A stretch of DNA of 64,000 nt from contig CM048552.1 of NCBI GenBank assembly GCA_026413225.1, positions 184,670,053-184,734,052 on the forward strand, in the 5' to 3' direction. The translations under genes and the position numbers were made by a program. Positions 50,482 through 62,500 of this stretch are shown one piece after another (the first letter of the stretch is position 1; the number at the start of each line of letters is the position of its first letter). Below the pieces are notes generated by a model, which saw only the letters and a list, made by a program, of their open reading frames with translations, searched no databases and was not told the DNA's origin. The DNA is from Otis tarda (taxonomy: Eukaryota; Chordata; Aves; Otidiformes; Otididae).

Positions 50482-52461
50482 GCTGCAAAACTGTGCAGAG
50501 CTGGAGAGTTTGTGTTTCTTCCCCCTCAAAGCTTTGGGCAGCGGCGGGCTGGCTCTTTTCCAGTGCAGCTCTGTCAGATGATATTGCAGATGGAGAAGGA
50601 AACCAGCCTTTCCTTTTTTGCAACAGTAAGGTTGGCTCCTTACTTACTGGTGCCCAGTGTAAACACAGCCAAGCACAAAAAGGTATTGAAACTTTTCAGT
50701 CCTGTCCATGAAATAATTTCTTTAGAAATGTCTAGAATTCAAGCCCTAGCAGAGTTTCTGATTAATACCTGCTTCTAATCTTTGAAACATTTGTTTTGTG
50801 GCAGAAAATTAATCAGAGGAAATAATCTGTTCTGAAGGTCTTTGGTTTATCTTTTATTGCTGGAAGAGACGTATATTTAAAAGCCATTGAGCATCTCTTC
50901 CTAGGACTGTATGCATTGCCTTCATCTGTCTCCCTTTATGAGCTTGCTGAATGTTGACAAGTCCTATAGAATTATTTGCAGCCTGTTTGAATGTTTTTTT
51001 CCCCCTTATTCAACTGTAGGCACAATGACAAATCAGAGTTGCAGTATAAAATGTATTTTGCTGGAAAATGACTATGGCAAATTCAATGCCATGCTGGTTA
51101 CTTGCTGTATTTCAAGGCAGAAGAGCTATATTTGATCTTGGAGGTGGAAGAGAAAACCACAGTGTGCAGGCTGGTAGCTGCTCTGTCACTAATTTATTGG
51201 CAGATTTGGGAAAAAAACCCTGCCTTCTCTTTTTATTTTTTAGATTAGGTATTAGCTTGAATTATGGCCCTAGCTATTTCAACAAGAGTCAAGTAGAAAA
51301 TTTAACTCCATAGAGAGCCATAACTAAGGCTTTTAACTGTCACACTCCTGCAAATCATGATAAAGAGTAATAAGTAAAAAGCCACTGCTCCTTTAAATCA
51401 GTGTCACCAGTGACTCAGAGTATCTATTGATTTTTTTTTTTTCCTATTCCTACCAACAGTTTCAATTACGATTCAGCAGATCCACTCTGAGAAAACCCTG
51501 TATAAAACTTCTCATAATATTTTGGTTTAATACTACTTTTAAAATTCTGTTTAGGAAATGAGCATTGAAAAGTAATAATATTTGTAACACATTATAACAT
51601 TGGTCTAAAAGGCTAATATAATGCCTAATTCATAGCTTTTCTTATAAATATTTGAGTGTATAATTGCTAAAATGTATAAACATGTATTTTATCCACTTTT
51701 TTCCAAACAACAGCTATACAAATTTTAAAAGTCAAGTATATTCACTCAAACATACAACTTTCTGTACAGGGGGAAAAAAAAAACCAAAACAAAACCATAA
51801 CCTATTTTCCCTGCTAATAGTGTCTGTAGCAACAAGTCATCTAGACAAAATGATTACAGGCTATTTGTCTTTAATGCACTAAGCAAATTTCAGTGCTTAA
51901 TCCACACATGAACCATTTGCTAATTTGGGGTTTATAGCACATTTGTCAGGCCCTTTACCTGTACTTCTGCATTCTGGGAAGGCTAACTCCAGATGTTCAG
52001 CAGCTGTGTTCCACATAGGATTGCGTGACCATATTCTGCATGGAAGCCTGGTGGAAGGAAGGCAGCCTGAGGCTCTGTCACTCTCCAGGAGGTCTTGAAA
52101 GCTGCAGAAAAAGAAATGAGAAGGGCAGCCATTAGGGAGAAGAGCAAGATGCATGTGTAGAATAAATGCACATTAATAAAAAGGTTTGCCTCCTGAGTCA
52201 CCGTGCTTCCCATTTAGATTTCCATATTGGCATGTGGGAACTGCTGTAATTGCTTGTATTAAAAAGTAATACCAGGAATGTAATATATTTTTAGTTCTCA
52301 CTATGGCAATTCATCAACTAGAAACAGAAAAAAAAGTTAACATTGTACTGTTAGCCAGTTTTCTTAAGACCATCTGTGATCTGTGGGTCATAATTTGGAA
52401 ACCTTTGGCAAGAAAACTTGACGTACAACAGGGATACGTCTGAAATTTCTTTCAGAGAGAC

Positions 52462-53400
52462 TGTCGTAGTTTAGCCCCACTTGGGACCAAGCTGTGCAGT
52501 TTCTTACTCATTCCCCCCACCCTCTGAGGGAATCGGGGAGAGGCAGTATAACAGAAAGGCTCGAGGTTTGAGACAGGGACAGGGAGAGATCATTCAACCT
52601 ACCATTACAGGCAAAACACACTCAACTTGGGGAAAACTATTTATTTATTATTATTATTGTTAATAGAATGAAAGCAGGATAATGAGAAAGAACAAAAACA
52701 ACTTCCCCCTACCCCTCCCTCTTCCCAGGCTTAACTTCATTTTGAATTATCTCTACCTCCTTCCCCACCCCGAGTGGCACAGAGGGGGAAGAAGGAATGG
52801 GGGTTACGGTCAGTTCGTCACTCGTTGCTTTACACTGCTCCTGCCTCCTCGGGGGAAAAACTCCTCACATTCCTCCCCTGCTCCAGCGTCGGGTCCCTCC
52901 CATGGGCTACAATCTTTCATGAAACTGCTCCGGCATGGGGTGATTTTCCCTGGGGTGCAGTCCCTCAGGAACTGGCTGCCCCACCGGGCCCTCCACAGGC
53001 CACAGCCTCCTTCAGGCATCCACTTGCTCCAGCATGGGGTCCTGCATAGGCTGCAGGTGGATCTCTGCTCCTCCGTGGGCTGCAGGAGGACAGCTGGCCT
53101 CACCATGGGCTGCACCACAGGCTGCAGGGGAATCTTGTCAGGAGCAGCATTAGTCCTCCCCTTCCTTCTTCACTGACCTTGGCGTCTGCAGCCGTTCCTC
53201 TCACAAGAAATTCTTCACGATTGGCTCAGGCAAACACCTCTCAGGTTCTCTTCACATCTCATCTCCTCTCCACTTCTTGCAGCCAGGCTGGGCCGAGTTG
53301 GGCCCAGATGACCACCCGGTGGGAGGCCAGAGGGTGAGGCCTGCAAGGCCCACAAGGCTCGCGCCTCCCCCTCTCTGCCCTCTCTTCTCCTTCTACACCA
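52462..53400 (-). mobile_element. ERV LTR-type block, antisense to GTF2F2, outer boundary uncertain
   Basis: The plus-strand left edge TGTCGTAGTTTAGCCCCAC is the reverse complement of a typical avian LTR 3' end (TGGGGCTAAACTACGACA). In the minus-strand sense the block contains a GC-rich part with repeated CATGGG / TGCAG / CTGGAG motifs (about 52900-53140), and then AGTTGAGTGTGTTTTGCCTG (52626-52607). Just before that lie AATAAATAAATAG (about 52652-52640), giving a polyadenylation signal, and the TCCCCAAG block. I recognise this as the LTR or 3' end of a widespread avian ERV family, probably ERVL-like. No clear target duplication was found, and the right edge at TACACCA is a best guess. Open frames of 164 (+) and 102 (-) codons are by-products of the GC-rich repeat, not genes. 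Confidence 0.75.
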
Positions 53401-56400
53401 TTTTTTATATACTGATATATTTGTTAATCAGTATATGTAGATCTTTCTGAAGACTTCTGCCACTTCACAGACAAACATAGATCGTCCATTTCCATTTTCA
53501 TTTCATAGGCTTCCATCCCATTTCCTAAACAGGCAAGAAGTTTTTCATTGCTTTGGAGATTGTGTGCTGGGGAACTTCACAAGTTAAATGTAACTTCACT
53601 GCCATCAGCCTTTCGAGGCCTTTGAGAAGTGCATTAGCTCTCCTACACATTTTGTTTTCTAGTGGTTTGGAAATTAGCAGGTTAAAATAAAAAGGTTGAA
53701 ATGCATATCCTGCATGGCAAGTTAAAAATATTAAGAAATAAATTGCTGGTGTTCTTTTATGCAAAGGAAGATTAATTTACAGAAGCTGCACTGAAATGAG
53801 GGTTGTGGAATTCATTTCACACATTTCAACGTGAAATGAAATTTCCTGTATTGTAAATTTAAAATGCCAGAACAAGAAGAGACCTTCAACACTGAGTGGT
53901 GTCTGAAGTTCATGACAAGCTCTAGGCTAAAGAGCTATCAATTGTTTGCATGCTTAAATATCTAATTTATTAAGAAGCTGGAGGGGGTTTGCCATCACCA
54001 TTACAAAGCTTTTCCTTCTGAGGACAGCCTGAGGTGTTCAGTCCATATTTTCAGTGTTCTGGAATTTCATCATTGAGGGACCAATGTTCTTTGGCTGTTT
54101 TCCTGTAATGGAGGATATTGTAAATGTACATTGTAAAGAGTAATGAATGTAAAGCTCAGTGCACGGGGGGATTTAATAATGGAGAAATGCCACCATTGAA
54201 AGCCTAGCGCACCCTGAAAACAGGAGACCATCTGATGTTTTTTAATATTGTTAAGAACCTTGTCTATCGCTTACCGGTGCTGTAGCTGTAATGAGAAGGA
54301 CTCTGGAACAACATCAGAAATCAAATATCTACGACTGGTCCACATGAAGGTGATACAGTGGCCTTGGAGGGGAAAGGAGAGATATGAATTCCCAATTCAT
54401 CTCCAGGAGCCCCTGTCTCATGAACAGGAGCAATATCAGTAAAAAGGTTGAGCAGAAAATCTCCGTTACAGAGAGGGAAAATGTGAGAGGGGAGAGCTGA
54501 GATGGAAAATATCTGCAATGGGGGAGAGGGAGGACTGGAAAACTCCCCGGATCAAAACAGTAGGAAAAATGGTGAAGAATTGCAAGAAAATATTTTAAAA
54601 AAAAAATTAAGGCCAAACTTTTAAAAAAGTCATTGAGACAAAAAGAGAAAAATAAGCAATAAAGAAGTGAAGAAAAAGACATATTTGGAGAAAAGATATT
54701 GATTTAGCTTTAGCCTGTGCCTCTTTGTGAAAGGTGAGTTTAGAAGACCTTTGGTAACCAGATCAATAAAATCTTTAAAGTCATTTAATTAGATTGAAGG
54801 CTAAAAGATAAACTCTTGTGATAGAAACTTCTACCTTTATTTGACAGAACAGGAGTAAAAAATGTTCACTGCTCGTTTACCTTCCGATTGATTTTCCTTC
54901 AAGCTAAGAAAAAACATACTACATTTGGACAGAAGGCACAGATGTACCTTCTCCTGATTTGGAAATGTAGAATACAAGGCAATGGTCACTTAAGGGTAAT
55001 TAAAACTATAGAACAAATTACAAGTCTACAAAGATTCAAGAGGAAGCAAGTTTCTGTCTATAGATGAGACAAAACTGCCGGCAATTACCATCCAGCAATG
55101 CTAGCTGGATAATTGACTTTATTTCCAGTTGCTACAACTAGAGAATTCATTTCTTAATTTAATGCTTACTTCAAATGTAATTTATTTAGATTGTTCAGGT
55201 GTTAAATCAGATGCATGCTGAATTTAAATTTAGCTTTTTGGGTGCACGTTATATTTTCACAAAAAGAAATCTGTGATCTCAAACACTTACAGTGTTTTTT
55301 AAAGTACTGTCTGTTTTATAGCTTTTGTGTTTTGCATTAGTAAATAAACATATAGTTATAATTTCCATTAATGTCACCATACTAATTTTTCTTTGGAAAG
55401 AAGTGAACATCACGGTACATTTATTGGGCTTTAAGTCTAATATTGTGTTTAGTAAAAATTTACTCTTCTGCCTGTAAGATACACCTTCGGAGACGAAATA
55501 ACATCACTGATGATAACGTAGGTTTATCTCGATATTAATTGTATGTGCCATTCATCTGTTTTCTCTGAAGGGACGTTGTCCCGCTCCTTTCTAAAGCTTG
55601 ATTTCGTGCATCATCATTTCAGGTGGTAATTCTTGAGTGCTAAACTCAAGTAAATGGAGCACTCTTTCTACACCGTCATACATGAGATTTAAATGACATA
55701 GGGATGAGCTTAACAAAATGTGTGCAACCTCTGACCTTCTTAGAGTCTTTCCCGAAGAGGACTGAAGCTCATGTATTGTTAACTTGTATGACTGAGACTT
55801 GGTTGCACGTTGGTTTGAACCTGGGTGGATTTCTCTATGTTTTTAAAAGTGCTTGTAAAACAGGGTTTTTTTGTGCTCTGTTACTGTACTATAATGCTAA
55901 AAGAAAAGTCACAGAAATTTATGTTTTTACATTACAATGTCTAAGAGAAGGTCATGGAGTCTGATCTTTGCTGTGCTCTGGGAGTCAGCAGAGGTGGATC
56001 AAAAGCTTTTTCCGCCCTCAGCTGAGTAAGCTGGGAGATTCTGGGTTCATTTGGGTTGAATTTGATCTTTCCTGAGAGCAAGGGCTTTTCTTCCACCTGA
56101 GTGTCAAGCTTTTGGAATAAAATTTGTGTTCAGACATGGTTTTTAGTATCTTCCCTTCACAGCTGCTTGGTTTTCAGCATTTCAGTATCTTCTGTAGCAT
56201 ATAGCGTCTGAATAATTCACAGTGTCCTCGAGCAAAAATAGAGTAGGAAAAACTTAATTCAGAACAGTGCATCTGTTTTGCCTTATGATTTGTTTGCAGC
56301 TGACCTTTGATAAGGACTGGTTCATACTTGCAGATTTTTAGAATTCATTTTGAGTGTATGCTTGTCTGAACTTTTTTATTAATTCTCTTTTTCTTTTCTT

Positions 56401-56406
56401 TTGCAG
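53401..56406. other. Unassigned intron sequence before the second GTF2F2 exon
   Basis: This is AT-rich sequence ending in the pyrimidine tract and AG acceptor of the exon at 56407. No transposon or gene was recognised. Purine-rich frames near 54.3-54.7 kb reflect a G/A-biased plus strand. Confidence 0.55.
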
Positions 56407-56506
56407 ATTACAGATAGAAGAATCTTCTAAACCTGTAAGGCTATCGCAGCAGCTGGACAAAGCTGTAACCACAAACTACAAACCAGTGGCTAATCATCAA
56501 TATAAT
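56407..56506 (+). CDS. GTF2F2: GTF2F2 (RAP30) internal exon, about residues 129-162
   Basis: A long pyrimidine tract ending TTTTGCAG (to 56406) precedes this 100-bp exon, and a strong GTAAGG donor begins at 56507. The first A completes the Arg codon left open by the exon ending at 19877. The next 33 codons start LQIEESSKPVRLSQQLDKAV and end VANHQYN, leaving phase 0. Compared with the human protein as I recall it, the difference is Ala for Val after QQLDK. This stretch is the linker between the dimerisation region and the C-terminal winged helix and overlaps the region reported to contact RNA polymerase II. The frame runs on into the intron, giving a read-through ORF that is not a real product. 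The next exon (human IEYERKKKEDG...) was not found before 64000. Confidence 0.96.
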
Positions 56507-59500
56507 GTAAGGAGCTTTCAGTATTTTCCCTTCTTCTCTTCAGGAGGAGTCTGGCTTGGGACTCCAGAATTGCCCTGCTGCTGTCCTGCAGCTCTTTTGC
56601 TCACAGTCGGCCACTGCCTTTGGAAACGCTCCGTGTTACTTGATTTCTCCCTCATTTTGTCTTCTGGGGATCTTCTTTCTGTCTCAAGACCAGTATCACC
56701 CTTGGTCCTGAGGTCTGCCAATTCTGACTCTCTCATGTTACCTGATGGTGGGCAGGCTGCCTTTACCCAAGCCTTTTCTAGTGGCTTTATTACATCCTTC
56801 CACCAGTCTTTTTTTTTTTTTAAATGTAATTTTGAAGTTTAAGGATAAAAGGCAGTTCTGGCTTTGTGCTATGAGAAGTAGAAGCACTCCTTTGAGCCAA
56901 ATAAAATATCATATGGAGGTGGGTAAAAGACTTGAAAAGCATCATTAGTTTCCAGTTCTTTGCAGGAGCTGACAACAAGTAGAAAAGAATAACAGCTGAT
57001 AATTTTTCACAGTTTCATACCTTCATAGTACATGTTATTTGCATCATTAGCTTTGTCAATATTACACCCACACTGCTGTTCCAGATCAGTTGATGTACAT
57101 ACAAACTATAATGTCCTTTTTCTTAAAGATCCTCTTTGAGTAATTTGTATGTGTGCATATATAATCGCTGTTACTGTTGACTGTGAGAAATGTTAAGTCA
57201 TACTGAAAATGAGTCACTGTGTTAGTCATTTAAACTTTTACACTTTTTATTAAGATTTTATTTACATAAAACAAATGACAATATACTGGATGATATTTAA
57301 GCATTATTCTGAAAAGCAGTCTATTTCCACAGAACCAAAAATAATCGTTTCTCTCTCATGGGACTGTTTTGTAGTAGTTACTGTTCGAAGTCTGATCTAT
57401 ACATAGATAGTCATACCAATATAATTATCTCAGCTAAGGGAATGACATTTAACCAAAATAGTCACACTGGTATATCCTGCTATGTAAATGCAGTTTTATA
57501 TGAGTGTATTGTTTTATGATGCTACTGTGATGTACGGCTTCTCTTTTTAGTGGGATTCTGTTTCATTTCCCTGACACTAGCGTAATTACAACAATATGAC
57601 TTCAACCTAGAGACAGTCTTCGAACCTTTATTCCAGTTGCAAACTGCTGTTGTCATATCATTGCAGAAACTGAAGTCTTTTGTGAGATTCAGGGGGTATA
57701 ACCAGGACATAACCAGACTTCTTAAAAGTTATGATGCTCTTGTGTCCTAAATGGAACGTTTTTACTGGTTACATAGCTGTCCATACTAATGCAAATCCAT
57801 TGGATTTGTGTTTACTTTTCATGTCTACCTTAAAGGTGTTCTGATGGGAGAAATCTGGTAGGACATACTTACACATGAGTCACTCTTGGCCATGTCTTTA
57901 ATCTAAGGGCCCAGTCGTGACTACTTTCTGTAACATCTTTCTTTTTAAGTCTTTTATTACGGTTCAGGTTAGATGGCTGAAAGGATGTACGACTGGGAGA
58001 ACAAGTCCATGAACTTTGTAAACCTCTTGGTTACATTTTCCTGCTGTTTTCAAGCAGCAGTTGCTTTCTTAAAATTTGCTACGTTGCTTGTAATCATATG
58101 ATAGCCCTGTTGGGGACGAGGCTTTTCACAAGAAAAAAGAAAAAAAATGTACCGTGTATACTGATGCACTCAGTCATCTTCCAGGGAGTTTCTGAGGAAA
58201 GAATGAGATCTACTAAATAAGAAAGAAAGGGGTAAGATTTCATGAAGGAAGAGATTACAGACTATTAAATGAGGCTTAAGTGTGGCTGCTCCATGTACCC
58301 CTAAATGAACGTGTAAGAGGAGTGAAAGGAATTACATGTGGATGGGAAACAGCAGTAGCTTCTTTGAATACCAGTTTTGTGTTTAGTAATGACAGGGAAA
58401 GTGATAGTGATTTTTCTTCTTTTCCCAAAGCAATTATATTAAGCCCACCTTTTAACGAGAAGAAATTGCAATTCCTTTATGATATATGCCATGATTATAA
58501 CTTAGCTTTTCTTCTCTGGGAAAGGGACCTTAATTTCTGTAGATCTGTAAATGTTACACATGTTTACAAGGTTGCAATGTTACTTGCAGCTGGAATCTTT
58601 CTGTGACTTAATTGTTTTTGTAATACACCAGAGAAGTTCTCTGGTGGTCCTAGTTACCCCTTCAGAGGTTTCTTTGTCGTCTCCTATCTTCCCAGTCTCC
58701 CATACTATAGAGGTTGATATCCGTGCTTCAGGGGATGGGACAACCTTTAAGACTTGTTTCAGACATCTTCAGATTAAACTTTAGATTTAGTCTCACTTCT
58801 CTATCACCTTTGTATTAGCTGTCTACCAATGCAGTGTAATACATCAGCTTCAGTATTAATGATACCTTCAAGAAGGCAATTTTGGCAGCTTTTCAGCAAC
58901 CTGAGCAACATACTGGGAAGGTAAACAAAGAGAAATTGATTTCTGTATGAAGTCTTTCAGGTATAAACTCACAACTTCTCCACTCAATAGCTTGTTTTAG
59001 GATGGTCTTTCCTTGAAATTAAATTGTATTTTGATGCTTTTTAAATTTAAAAACCACACAGTTTTAAAGAAATCTAATTAGTTTGCAGTGTACATGTGCT
59101 CTGTAATATGAGTCTCAAAAAGTGCTGTAAGCCTACTGCATAAAACATGCTGTTTGCAAAGAAAACTGGAAGGAAAAAAAAATGAAAGGCTGCATTGTAA
59201 CTTGCTGTGAGCAGTGTATTGACAAGACAAAAAGAAGAACACAGCAACAGATACCATGCTTTTTTTTTTAACTAGCACTTCACAATGCGCTCAGTGTTTT
59301 TAGACAACAGTGGGAGCTGTTGCTGAAGTTGGAGGGGAAGGCTGGAGTGTTGCTAATTAAAATGTGGGCAACTGGGACACCAGCTGCAAATAACTTTTCA
59401 ACAAAGGGAGGGTTTGATATTCAGTTTTCTGTGTGAGTTATTTTTATACATTGATGGATGAAGAATATTAGAATATTCACATTGCATTTATATAGGGAAT

Positions 59501-62500
59501 ACAAACACTCCTCCTTGATTTACTTTAGCTCATCTAGAGAATGTAAAATAGAAGCTCCTACTGAGGAGAGTGTACCGAGGCACTAAAATAACAGAGAAAG
59601 AAGAATGCTGGGCATTGCAATTTACTAGCAAAAACAAGATTGTGCTTTGGTTAAAAAGAATACTTCGTGTTATTTTTCCACAAGACCGTTATTTGTATAA
59701 TTAGGATTTTATGCCCAATTGTGAAATAGTCCTGTCAGAGACCTAACATTGGTGAAGGTAATGTTGAGAATTTCCTTATTGTTACTTTGCTCCTTTGTGT
59801 AGGAAGCATCAATTTTAAAGTGAGTAGGTTTTTTTTCAGCACATGGAGAGTTGTAGCTAGTAGCTAGCTCCTAGCTAAACACATTCTTGCTATATGTCAT
59901 TTGAAGAGGTACAAACAGTACGGTGGTTTTTTTGTTATTGTGCTCAGAGGTTGTCTTGAGAGTCCCAGTAGCTTTTCCCATTACGCCTATGTTGCTTATG
60001 CATGATTCCTGTAGCTCTGCCATGTACAGAAGGAATAAACTCGGTGCTTCACTCTTGCTCTGGCTCCTTAAAAAACGAAACAAAAAACAGAAATGGAGAG
60101 GATGGGTTTCTTCCACCACTTCAGCTTGACCTTCCACCTGAGGAGGCTGCAGTTTGTTTATGTTTCTGTTATTTTTCTTCTTGTTCATTTTGTTTTTGTT
60201 GTTTGGGGAAGTAGAAAATTGCAGAAGGATTGGTAAGAACAAGCATAATAGCTCCTGCTGTGGCAGAGTCATGCTGCCTGTAACTGACTGTCTTTATCTT
60301 TCACACCCCATCTTTGAACTGCTACATTTTTGAGTCAGAGAAAAGTTGCCAGCCTCAAAACCAAATGCTTACTTTCAGTCTTTACACTGAACAGTGACCT
60401 CAGATGTATGCAGGAACTCATCATTCGGTCAAGCATCGCAAATAGAGGTGCCTTCATCTCTCGTACCATCTTCTGGACTTGACCTCTAAAGTATTGGAGA
60501 CTTTTCTGGCCACAAATTAAGGCTGGAGAATCCATCTCCTCCTCTTGTAAAATGTTAACATGTGCATATATTCAAAACATTTTATTGTCCCCAGTTCTAG
60601 TGTCCCATAAGGCAGTGTCTCAAATAGAGCTCTGTTGAAAACCCACTAGAGTGTTATTTACTGGTATCAGCCATGACCTGATCAGCAACTGCACAGAGAA
60701 ACTGGAAATTTTGTGGATCCCTAAGTCAAAAAAAGCTGCAAAGTCAGGCTTAAGAATCATAGAATAGTTAGGGTTGGAAGGGACCTTTAAAGAAAGCCCA
60801 CCGCAGCTGATTGCAGTGGCTGATTAGAAAACTCTGCTTCCAGGAGAATATGGTATTGATGCTTTGATTTTTGAAGAGGACTCCATAAACTTGTAGTCAT
60901 GCTTTCCTTCCCGTGTGGTACAATGTATCCTACAGGATGGTAATTCCTGTGTTTGACAATAAACTACCAAAGGGAAAGAATCTGGAGCAGTTTTCAAACA
61001 GGACCAAAAAATATTGGTTGTACCCAACTAGATTAGTTTATTTTTAATAATGTTTGGGTTTCTGTTTACACATTTTCTTCTGAAAACAAAGTGCTACTGT
61101 CTGCAACTGTGCATGCCAGGTATTTTCTCTACCTTCATTTCATTCCATGTAAAGTGATGATACTGACATACCTCATGATGGTCTTATTCATTCATTTATT
61201 TGAAGTATTGTCAGTCTCATTAGATACATGACAGTGTGTTTTCCCTTTGACTCTCTCCAGTTTACAAAGCAAAGAAGCGGTTTTCAAATACAAATCCTAT
61301 TAGAAAATTACAAACCAAAATTGTTCTTGTAAGTGGAAATTATTTCCAAAATATACAGTGCAATGAGATTCTGATCATAACAGGTGCTTTTCAATGCTAG
61401 CATGAGGTATAAACTTTAGACTGAGATGTGACATATTTATGTATTTTTTAGGACCAAAGGGACAGCTTCATACTAAAACAAATTTTAAATGCATGTCTTA
61501 AACCCTGCATACTTAATTGTCCTCACCATGCACCCATGTCCTTGCAGCAAGTCCCTACACCATTGCACTGAGTTTGGACATGACAGTGGTAGTAGATGAT
61601 TGCTCTGGAGACATGGTTTCTCTAGCAGGAAAAATGTAAGTGCTTATCATACATCTTAGGAAATTCTGACTTAAGCCAGGTGTAAATTAAAAGCATTTTT
61701 AATGCTGCAAGCTGACTAGCAACAGATGAGCTGAAGATCAGATGCAAAGACCTTTTTGGCAATCACAGTTGATCTTGCAGGTAGCACGCTCACCCACCTC
61801 ATATTTCATCCTACATTTCATGCAGTGAAGGGCCAGTCTCTCCCCACTCTTTGTATCATTTCTTTTGGTGCTTTATACAGAAACCCTTGTTCACCTATCA
61901 GGACATGAGTAGTGCTGTAGGTCGGAGTAGGCTTTTAGATGAGTGGGTTTTTCCCAGCTTCTCCAATACCTGTATGACCATGTGAATATACCCAGTGGAG
62001 AATTGACCAACTGCTTTGTTGGTGGAGTTGTAAGGCAGATAACCCTGAGCACACCCTGGCCATGCTGCTTGGAAAAGAATTCAGGTTACAGCCGCGGGAA
62101 TGGTGTCATTATAGCCTTTAGCTGTGTAGTAATTTTCTGTTGTATTAGTGGATCCTGAATGTATTTTGGGTTTTGAAGTGTGCCAGCAGAGTAGACTTGT
62201 TAATATGTATTTCAATGCTCTTGCAGTTCTACTTCATGCATTTACAGCTGGATGGAGTCTGCTTGCATTATCCTGCATAGTGAGACTGTACTGGTAGAGA
62301 AACTGAATAGAATCCACAACAGGGCTTCCACAGCTTACAATTAAAACCTTTTAAAGCCCCTAATGAATTGTCTGTTGTACTTTCAGAAGAAGAAAATGTT
62401 TTGACACTCTATTGTTAATAGCAAGGCCAATGTCCTAGATTTATTTTCCTACTCTAGTTTCTGTGGTGTAGCAGTTCTACTATGGATCATGGCAACCAAT

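Larger units (their letters stand above)
48556..52461. other. Unassigned intron sequence with palindrome and hairpin
   Basis: Directly after the CR1 comes a mid-GC block (48556-48900) containing a 14-bp palindrome and a long hairpin (separate entry). It resembles part of a mobile element but I cannot name one. Further right are a 20-bp CR1 tail remnant at 49342 and an A19 run at 50463. The rest is AT-rich sequence with no recognised gene. Confidence 0.5.
19878..56406 (+). other. GTF2F2: GTF2F2 intron of 36,529 bp between the two visible exons
   Basis: The intron is bounded by a GTAGGA donor and a TTTTGCAG acceptor, and the split Arg codon (AG / A) is restored across it. It carries most of the repeats in the window. 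No cellular coding sequence on either strand could be recognised inside it. Confidence 0.93.

Noticed and set aside
52682..53176. 164-codon frame with Pro/His/Gln-rich repeats
   Set aside because: It lies entirely inside an LTR-type repeat and on the strand opposite to the element's sense direction.
56507..56842. Extension of the second GTF2F2 exon as a 162-residue protein
   Set aside because: The frame simply reads through the GTAAGG donor; residues after HQYN do not resemble RAP30.
58280..58606. 108-codon plus-strand frame
   Set aside because: It starts with GTG, and its peptide shows no recognisable family or conserved motif.
59840..59885. Repeated TAGCTAG motifs (about 59852-59876)
   Set aside because: A short local repetition of a self-complementary hexamer, too small to support a feature.
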